Assembly: GCA_020633235.1 (NCBI GenBank)
Contig: JACKEA010000001.1
Span: 868,001-932,000, forward strand
DNA from: Polyangiaceae bacterium
Lineage (GTDB): Bacteria; Myxococcota_A; Polyangia; Polyangiales; Polyangiaceae
DNA length: 64,000 bases
Direction: 5' to 3'
Below, piece by piece: positions 57,808-64,000 of this stretch. How positions within the stretch are numbered: the first letter of the stretch is position 1; each line of letters opens with the position of its first letter. The notes under the pieces were generated by a model that did no database searches, was not told the DNA's origin, and saw nothing but the letters and a program-made list of their open reading frames with translations. Both the position numbers and the translations under genes were made by a program.

Positions 57808-60465
57808 ATGGCTCCGCCTCCAGTAACCGACGACGACAAAAGAGGGTCCGCAGAGGACGGAGGAGCGGGCGATTCCGCCCTCCGCCACCGCACTTTGCCC
57901 CCGCCCGAATGGACGGGACGGGAAGGACCCCGATCCGCCGTCACGTTGCAGCTGGAACGCATCACCTCGGACCCGCCCATCTCTCGTCACACGGGACCCC
58001 GGGCGGAGCTCGCGCACCTGCGTGCTCGGGTGGAGTCCTGTGCGCGAGCCGGGGATGCGGAGGGAGAGCGCGACGCCGCCGCGGCGCTTTCGCGCGCGCT
58101 GGCGGCCCGCGGTGCCGAGCTCGATACGGCGACCAAGCTCGCCCGGCGCGCGTTGCTGCTCGGCGACGACGCGGTGCTCCGAGAAGAGCTCGCGCAGTGG
58201 TTCTCGATGTTGGGCGAGCCGGCCTTGGCGGCGCGCACGCTTCGTCCGTTGCTGGCCACGGTGCAGGGGTCGACCAAGGCACGCATGCTGACGCGCATCG
58301 GCGTGCTGCTCGGTCGCGGAGGAGACGCAGCAGCGGCGGCGGACGCGTTGTTCGAAGCCGCCCGGGAAGATCCGTCGGATCCCGTCGCGCCGGAGCTGCT
58401 CGGAGGGATCGGCGCGTGGGCGCCGACGGCGGTGTCCCGCGAGCGCGCGGCGGAAGCGTATCTCGAAGGCGCCCGGCGTCGTGAAGGGCAGGGGGATCGC
58501 GCGTCCGCTTTCGAGAATCTGCTCCGTAGCTTCGAGCTTGCCCCCTCCGAGCCGGAACCCGCGGAAAAGCTCGCCAAGACCCTGTCGGGGCGCGGTCGGG
58601 CGGGCGCGGCGGACGAAGTGATCCGCGAGCACGCCCGCGCCAGCGCGGACCGTGGCCGGCAGATCCACCTGCAGCGTCTGGCGCAGGCGTTGGAGAACGG
58701 CGACGTGCCCCGGGCCCTCGGCGCGGCGCTCGACGCCAAGCTCGATGCGGACATCGGGGTGGAGCGCTTCACTGACGCCTCGGGGGCGAAGGACACGCGG
58801 TTTCACGAGCTGCTCGAGCGCGCCGGGCTCTTCGAGCTGCTCGCGGCGCACCTCGAGCTGGGAGCGGAGTCGCTCACGGGTCGAGACCGGGCGCGGGCGT
58901 TGGTGGAGCTGGGTCGCATCTACGAAGGCCCGTTGGTGAGCCCGGACCGCGCCTCGAGGGCGTGGACCGACGCGCTGGTCGCCGCGCCCAACGAAGGGCG
59001 AGCGTTGAGCGCGCTGATGGAGCACGCCGGCGCCGCCCGCGACTTCGGCACTCTCGCCGACGCGTTGCTCGAGGTCGCGCTGGCGCATGAGCTCGCGCCG
59101 GGGCTCGACGTAGTGTTGCGCGAGCTTGCGGAGATCGCCGAGCGGCGGCTGGACGCGCCGGTGCTCGCCGTGTGGGCACTGGACCGACTGGAAGCGTTGG
59201 GCGACGCCGCCGCGGCGGCGGATCGCCAGCGCCTCGAGCCCCGCGCGAAGGAACGGCGCACGATGGTGGCGGAGCTTCGCGCGCGCCTGGATCGCGCGAC
59301 GGGCGAGCATCGGCACATGCTGTCGGCGGAGCTCGCGGCGCTGATTGGCCCCTGGCCGAGCGCGGTGGACGAAGAGATAGCCACGCTGCGCGAGGTGATC
59401 GCCTCCGCGTCGGAGGCGGCTGAGACCCGGCTCAGGCTGGAGCGCGTGCTCGAGCGGTCGGGGCGCCTCGACGAGCTGGACGCCGAGTACCGCGCGGCGC
59501 TCGGCAGCGGTGAGCCGGAGCGGCTGCGGCTGGGCTTGGCTCGGCTCCGACGTCGCCGCGGGGATCTCGACGGCGCTCTCGAAGAGCTGGTGCCGCTGCT
59601 CGACGATCCCGGCGCGCGCCCCCTGGTGTGGAGTATGGCGGCGGTGATCGCCGCGCGCATCGACAGCCCGGGTGTTCGCGCGCGTGCCCTGCTCCGAATT
59701 TCCGCGCCGCTGGGACCCACGCTGCGCGCGGTGATCGCGGCAGTGGCGGCGGAGTCCCTGTTGGACGCTGGCGACGTCGACGCCGCGCGCTCCGCCGCCG
59801 AGGCCGCGCGCCACGCCGATCCGTCACTGGCGCGCCCGGTGGGCGTGCTCGCGGCGGTGGCGCTGCGGCTGGGCCCGGATCGCGCAGCCGCCGAGGCGTT
59901 GGAACGCGCCATGGGCGTGATCGTACCGCGGGCCGCCCTGTGCGAGGCGCTGGCGGAAGCCCACGAAGCCCTGGGCGAACCCGCGCTGTGCCTGGCCTGG
60001 ACGCAGCGCTGGCTCGCACTTCGGCCGGGGGATCCGCGCGCCGCGCGGACGCTGCTCGGGCGGGTGACGGAAACCGGAGACGCCACGCGCCTCGCGGACG
60101 CGCTGAGCTGGCTCCTCTCGCAGCCGCAGCCGCTGCGGGACATGGCGTCGGCGATCGGCGCTGCGCTCTTGCGCCTCGCCGAGCTCGACGCGCCCCGCGC
60201 CGCCGGCATCGCGCGTCGCGCCCTGGACGTCCTCGGGCCGCGGGCGCCGGAGATCCCGGACATCGTGCTGGCCGTCGCCGACGTTGCCGAAGAGGGCGGC
60301 CTGGCCATCGCCGTGCTGGAGCGCGCCTTGGCGGTGGGGGGCGACGACGACCGCCCGGCGCGCCTGCTGGAGCTCGCGCGCCGCCGCCGCGCCTCGGGGA
60401 CGCCGACGGCGCGGCGCGCGCTCTGGCCCGCGCCGCACTGGAAGGCGCGCCGGCAGAGCAAGTGA
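57808..60465 (+). CDS. Giant helical-repeat (TPR-like) protein, N-terminal part
   Basis: 885 aa from ATG 57808; the frame is open far upstream but antisense to the PEGA gene. After about 60 polar residues the protein is wholly Ala/Arg/Glu/Leu-rich helical repeats (ALSRALAARGAELDTATKLA, ELLERAGLFELLAAHLELG), like tandem TPRs. The last 22 residues before the stop (TPTARRALWPAPHWKA...) lose that pattern while the -1 frame continues it (GDADGAARALARAALEGAPA), so the stop at 60463 is probably caused by one missing G in the GGGG run at 60396-60399. No signal peptide. Function unknown. Confidence 0.72.
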   Translation: MAPPPVTDDDKRGSAEDGGAGDSALRHRTLPPPEWTGREGPRSAVTLQLERITSDPPISRHTGPRAELAHLRARVESCARAGDAEGERDAAAALSRALAARGAELDTATKLARRALLLGDDAVLREELAQWFSMLGEPALAARTLRPLLATVQGSTKARMLTRIGVLLGRGGDAAAAADALFEAAREDPSDPVAPELLGGIGAWAPTAVSRERAAEAYLEGARRREGQGDRASAFENLLRSFELAPSEPEPAEKLAKTLSGRGRAGAADEVIREHARASADRGRQIHLQRLAQALENGDVPRALGAALDAKLDADIGVERFTDASGAKDTRFHELLERAGLFELLAAHLELGAESLTGRDRARALVELGRIYEGPLVSPDRASRAWTDALVAAPNEGRALSALMEHAGAARDFGTLADALLEVALAHELAPGLDVVLRELAEIAERRLDAPVLAVWALDRLEALGDAAAAADRQRLEPRAKERRTMVAELRARLDRATGEHRHMLSAELAALIGPWPSAVDEEIATLREVIASASEAAETRLRLERVLERSGRLDELDAEYRAALGSGEPERLRLGLARLRRRRGDLDGALEELVPLLDDPGARPLVWSMAAVIAARIDSPGVRARALLRISAPLGPTLRAVIAAVAAESLLDAGDVDAARSAAEAARHADPSLARPVGVLAAVALRLGPDRAAAEALERAMGVIVPRAALCEALAEAHEALGEPALCLAWTQRWLALRPGDPRAARTLLGRVTETGDATRLADALSWLLSQPQPLRDMASAIGAALLRLAELDAPRAAGIARRALDVLGPRAPEIPDIVLAVADVAEEGGLAIAVLERALAVGGDDDRPARLLELARRRRASGTPTARRALWPAPHWKARRQSK

Positions 60466-63400
60466 TCGAAGCGCTGTCCGACGCGCTGCCCGCCCGCAGC
60501 AGCGACGGCGAGCTGTCGCTGCTCGAGGCCCGCGCCGAGACGCTCTCGGGGCTCGACGGCAGAGCCGTCTCGGCGTCGGCCCACGCCTTCCGCGAGCTGG
60601 GGGCGGCGCGCTGGGATCTGGCCGGCGATCACGACGGCGCCGTGCGCGCCTGGGCGCGCGCGGCGCGGCGGGATCCGGATCGCGGCGTTGCTCGGCTGGC
60701 CCGCGACCTGGTTTCTTTCGCGGGCTACGCTGACGCCGTGGTGCGGCTCACGACCTTCGCGGTCGAGGAGCGCGATCCGAAAGACGCGTCGCGCGCCTTC
60801 GCCATCACCTCGATGATCGCGCTGTCCGCCGGGGAGCCGGAAGCGGCGCTGCAGCTCGCCTCCCGTGCGCTGGAGCTCGATCCGACCCGCGCCGACGTGC
60901 TCGCCATCGCCGAGCGCGCCGCGGCGCGGGACGAGGACCTGGACGTCCTCGAACGGATCTACGAGACGCTCTCGAACGCGTCCCTCGGCTGCTACGGCGA
61001 ACGTGCGGTGCACTATCGCGCGGCGCGCAACCTCGAGCGTCGAGGTCAGCTGGATCGCGCTCTCCGGCACGCGGTGCGCGCCTTCGAGGCGGTGCCCAGC
61101 GAGGGCATCACCTTCGTGGTGATGAGCCGGCTGGGCGAGCGAGTGGCGGACTCGTCGGAGATCGTGCGGGCCATCTCGCGGGTGGCGTCGCGCGAGAAGG
61201 AGCCCTCCGCCCGCGCGGAGTGGCTACGCCGCGCCGCCGCCATCGGCGGCAGCGGGGAGGAAGGCGCCCGGCAGCGCGTCGAGGTCCTGCTCCGCGCCCT
61301 CGCGGTGCAGCCCGCCGTCAGCACCGTCGTCTCGTTGGGCGCGGCGTTCCGTCAGCTGATGGGCATCGCGCCGGAGTCCCGCGACATCTCCGAAATGCGC
61401 TTCACGCGGGCGCTGCACGCGCTGGAGTCACGGTTGGAGGGGCCGGAGGGCGCGCGCGTGGGCATCGCCGCGGCGGGCGTGGCTCTGGATACGTTCCAGT
61501 CGGCGACCTTGGCCGCGGCGGTGCTGATCCGCGCGATCGACGCCGACGCCAGCGTGGACGAGTACGCGGAGATCGCTCCGCGGGAGGTGGCGGACGCGGC
61601 GGCGGAGCTGTTGGCGCGCATCGTCGCCGCCGCGGAAGACCGCTACGGCAACGCCGGCGCGACGCTCTTGGTGCTCGGCGCAGGTTTGGCTGCCCAGCGC
61701 GGCGACGCCGACACCGAGGCCAAGCTCTTGGTCGCCGCGGCGCAGCGCGAGCCCGAAGACTCGGATCTCGTGCGCCGCGCCACGGTCGCCGCCCAACGCG
61801 CCGGGGAGAGCGAGCTGGTGGCGAGCGTGATCGAGCTTTCGCCCTCGGCGGCGCGGCTGGCGGAGCTCTTGGATTTGGCCCGTGACGCGGAGCAACGGCA
61901 GGACCTCGCGAGCGCCATCGACGCGCTCGAAGAGGTGCTGAACGACGACGCGGCGGATGCCGACGCTCGCCGTGTTGCCCGGGACAAGCTCCGGGAGCTG
62001 TACGGTCGCGCGGGCCGGCGCGACGAGCTCGAGCGGCTCTTGATTGGCGATCTCGAGCGCGCAGACATCGACCCCCACACCCGCGGCCGCATCACCCGGG
62101 AGCTCGCGGCGCTGGTGGCCGCGCGGGGCGATCCTGAGCGGGCGCTCACGATCCTGTCGCGCATGGCCACCACGCTGCCGGACGACATCGGCGTCCTGGA
62201 AGACACGGTCACCCTGGCGCGGCAGGCGGGGGACAAGCGTCGCCGAGCCGACGCCCTCGGGCGCCTCGTGGATCTGGTCGCTGAGGAAGAGAAGCTGCCG
62301 CTGCTCCGGGAGCTGGCACCCCTGCTCGAGGAGCTGCGCGACGAAGATACGGCCCTGGCCCGCTACAACGAGGTGCTGGCTCGCGCGCCGCGGGATCTCG
62401 ACGCGCTGGCGGCGCTCGAGCGCGACGCCGAGCGGCGCGGTGACTGGGAGCGGCTGGTCGAGCTCTTTGGACGCCGCGCGAGCATCGCCAGCCGCGTGGA
62501 CGACGTGCGTCACATCCGCCTGCGCCGCGCCACGGTGCTGGAGCAGCGCTTGGGGCGCGCCGACGACGCCCTCGCGGAGCTCGAAGCGCTGGTGGCCGCC
62601 ACCGGGGATCACCTGTCCGTGCTGCGTGTGCTCGCGGATCTGAACGAGCGGCGGGGGGCGCCGCTGCGCGCCGCCCAGCTGTGGATGCGCGCGAGCGCCG
62701 TCACCACGGATCGCCGGGAAGCGGCCGAGCTCGGGCTCCGCGCCGCGGCCGCCCACCTCGAGGGTGGGGACGTCGGCTCCGCGCGTCGCGTGCTCGAGGG
62801 CCTGGAGGCGTGGGCCGAGCCCACGGCGCGGTTCCTCGAGCTGCGCGTGGAGGTGGAGAAGAAGAGCGAGGACCCGCGCGCGCTGGCGGTGGCCCTGGAC
62901 GAGCTGGCGTCGCTGTCGCCCGGGACGGCGCAAGAGAAGGCCGCCTTGCTGGTGGAGTCGGCCCGCGCCTTCGAGCGCGCGGGCGATCTGGACGAAGCCT
63001 GCGCCCGCGCCGAGCGCGCCGCGGTGCTCGCTCCGCAGGACGTCGACGCGCAGCTCGTCGCGCGTTTGCTCGAGTACAAGAGCCGTGGCCCCGGCTCGCT
63101 GGAAGAGGCGCGCATCACCATCACGGAGCTTCGCAGCATCGAAGACGCGGAGATGACGTCGGAGCAGGCAGCGCTGCGGGCGTTCCTGCTGGCCGAGGCG
63201 CTGGACGTGGGCGTGGGCCCCGGCTCCGGCATGCGCGAGGTGTCGCGCGCCGAAGCGGAGGCGGGCCGCACCCCCGTGATCGCTCTGGCCATCGCCGAGC
63301 GGCTGGTGGCGGGCGGCGAGCCGGCGCCCTCCCTCGAGCTGTTCGACGCAGCCCTGGGCGGGGATCTGTACGGGCTGCGTGCTCGTGGACGGGTCGCGCT

Positions 63401-64000
63401 CACCGCCGCGCGGGCGGCCCACGAGGCCGGCGATACCGAGCGCGCTCAACGCTACGTGGAGATCGCCGGTGAAGACGGCGAGCTGCGCGACGACGCGCAA
63501 GCGCTGTCCGCCGAGATCCGCTCCCAGCACCGTCCCATCGCCGAGCCGGCGAGCCTGGCCGAGCGCGCGCCGCCCAAGCCGTCGCCGCCGCGAGGTTCCG
63601 CGCCGGACCAACCCCCAGAGACCAAAGCTTCGCGCAGCGAGCCCCCTCCGCGAGCGATCAGCGAGATCCCCCCGCCGCTCAATCGCGATCCGCGCGCGGA
63701 GCCGGATCCCCTGCCGTCGTCGCGGCCGCCGCCGGCGGTGGACATGCCGAGCGGCGAAGTGCTCAGGCCGAGCCGGGTGTTCCCGGCGGTGAACGTGGCG
63801 GAGCAGAACCTGCTCGAGCAGCTCAACGCCGGGGACGTGAACGCCGGCATCGAGCTGATGAACCAGCTCGAGAATCGCTCGTCTCGGACTCACGATCTGG
63901 TGAACGTGGCGCGCCGGGTGGTGGCGCTGGTGCCGGGCGACACCTCGCTGCTGCGGCGGCTGTACGAAGCGTCGCTGTCCGACAAGAACACGGTGTACGG
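60462..64000 (+). CDS. Giant helical-repeat protein, continuation in the -1 frame, runs off window
   Basis: The frame is open from before 60399 to the last base of the window, at least 1179 codons from GTG 60462. That GTG overlaps the previous TGA in GTGA, so a separate coupled gene is possible, but no good ribosome site precedes it and repeat coding starts upstream at 60399. Content: TPR-like helices throughout (LDALAALERDAERRGDWERL, RAFERAGDLDEACARAERA), then a Pro-rich linker at about 63540-63760 (PPKPSPPRGSAPDQPP) and a new helical domain (NLLEQLNAGDVNAGIELMNQ). It is likely the same protein as the preceding fragment, over 2000 residues. The end lies outside the window. Confidence 0.7.
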   Translation, partial: MIEALSDALPARSSDGELSLLEARAETLSGLDGRAVSASAHAFRELGAARWDLAGDHDGAVRAWARAARRDPDRGVARLARDLVSFAGYADAVVRLTTFAVEERDPKDASRAFAITSMIALSAGEPEAALQLASRALELDPTRADVLAIAERAAARDEDLDVLERIYETLSNASLGCYGERAVHYRAARNLERRGQLDRALRHAVRAFEAVPSEGITFVVMSRLGERVADSSEIVRAISRVASREKEPSARAEWLRRAAAIGGSGEEGARQRVEVLLRALAVQPAVSTVVSLGAAFRQLMGIAPESRDISEMRFTRALHALESRLEGPEGARVGIAAAGVALDTFQSATLAAAVLIRAIDADASVDEYAEIAPREVADAAAELLARIVAAAEDRYGNAGATLLVLGAGLAAQRGDADTEAKLLVAAAQREPEDSDLVRRATVAAQRAGESELVASVIELSPSAARLAELLDLARDAEQRQDLASAIDALEEVLNDDAADADARRVARDKLRELYGRAGRRDELERLLIGDLERADIDPHTRGRITRELAALVAARGDPERALTILSRMATTLPDDIGVLEDTVTLARQAGDKRRRADALGRLVDLVAEEEKLPLLRELAPLLEELRDEDTALARYNEVLARAPRDLDALAALERDAERRGDWERLVELFGRRASIASRVDDVRHIRLRRATVLEQRLGRADDALAELEALVAATGDHLSVLRVLADLNERRGAPLRAAQLWMRASAVTTDRREAAELGLRAAAAHLEGGDVGSARRVLEGLEAWAEPTARFLELRVEVEKKSEDPRALAVALDELASLSPGTAQEKAALLVESARAFERAGDLDEACARAERAAVLAPQDVDAQLVARLLEYKSRGPGSLEEARITITELRSIEDAEMTSEQAALRAFLLAEALDVGVGPGSGMREVSRAEAEAGRTPVIALAIAERLVAGGEPAPSLELFDAALGGDLYGLRARGRVALTAARAAHEAGDTERAQRYVEIAGEDGELRDDAQALSAEIRSQHRPIAEPASLAERAPPKPSPPRGSAPDQPPETKASRSEPPPRAISEIPPPLNRDPRAEPDPLPSSRPPPAVDMPSGEVLRPSRVFPAVNVAEQNLLEQLNAGDVNAGIELMNQLENRSSRTHDLVNVARRVVALVPGDTSLLRRLYEASLSDKNTVY

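Noticed and set aside
61428..63893. Minus-strand open frame of 821 codons
   Set aside because: It is antisense to the plus-strand helical-repeat protein, is His/Arg/Gln-rich without domain pattern, and reflects the scarcity of stops in GC-rich DNA. The plus -1 frame shows consistent TPR-like coding instead.

Overview
The window is GC-rich chromosomal DNA that reads like a member of the Myxococcota, most likely a Polyangia/Sorangium-type myxobacterium. This is inferred from gene content only: three Hanks-type Ser/Thr kinases, five FHA domains in one cluster, a DUF4388 protein, PEGA/TPR proteins, many lipoproteins with Gly/Ser-rich linkers, and GTG/TTG starts. No rRNA, tRNA, CRISPR array, insertion sequence or prophage was seen. 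Coding density is very high and no gap without a gene exceeds 300 bases.

Layout. 1-3.1 kb: end of a secreted PHB-depolymerase-like esterase, an HD nucleotidase, an EEP-family phosphoesterase, an acyl-CoA-dehydrogenase-like protein and a PHA-granule-type protein. 3.1-15.1 kb: amidase, lipoprotein, kinase, a MshEN/HD-GYP/receiver/DUF4388 protein, then an overlapping lipoprotein-TPR-kinase set and two related CPHC thioredoxin-fold proteins, one fused to a DsbD/CcdA-like membrane domain. 15.1-20.5 kb: small envelope proteins, glycogen phosphorylase and a PlsC acyltransferase. 20.4-28.3 kb: a four-gene minus-strand cluster of phosphothreonine signalling (zinc-ribbon/FHA, VWA/FHA, PP2C phosphatase, triple-FHA ABC exporter). 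28.4-32.8 kb: ribosome-related genes (L19, an L3 outside the S10 operon, a pseudouridine synthase-methyltransferase fusion, RlmE). 33-41.4 kb: GNAT, EAL phosphodiesterase, a TetR/EmrB/EmrA efflux operon, glutaryl-CoA dehydrogenase and an L,D-transpeptidase. 41.4-48.4 kb: a large unknown protein, a kinase fused to an FGE-sulfatase domain, and a RiPP operon of the MNIO (DUF692) type. 48.4-57.7 kb: YceI-like lipoprotein, an outer-membrane barrel, a CDP-alcohol phosphatidyltransferase with inositol-phosphate-synthase-like features, a lipoprotein hydrolase, an extensin-like peptidase, threonine synthase and a PEGA/TPR protein. 57.8-64 kb: a giant helical-repeat protein interrupted by an apparent one-base frameshift and running off the window.

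Two things stand out. First, a compact operon (48318 down to 46197, possibly on to 44060) encodes an exported Ala/Lys/Glu-rich precursor ending in two CGAGxCG motifs, a DUF692 multinuclear iron oxidase and its DUF2063 partner. It resembles the copper-binding HvfABC/bufferin systems but has a different core motif and is followed by a kinase-FGE fusion. Second, a repeat of about 30 bp occurs at eight intergenic sites. Seven of the eight lie within about 20 bp of a stop codon and always in the same orientation relative to that gene. It does not fit an intrinsic terminator and may be a genome-wide 3'-end element.
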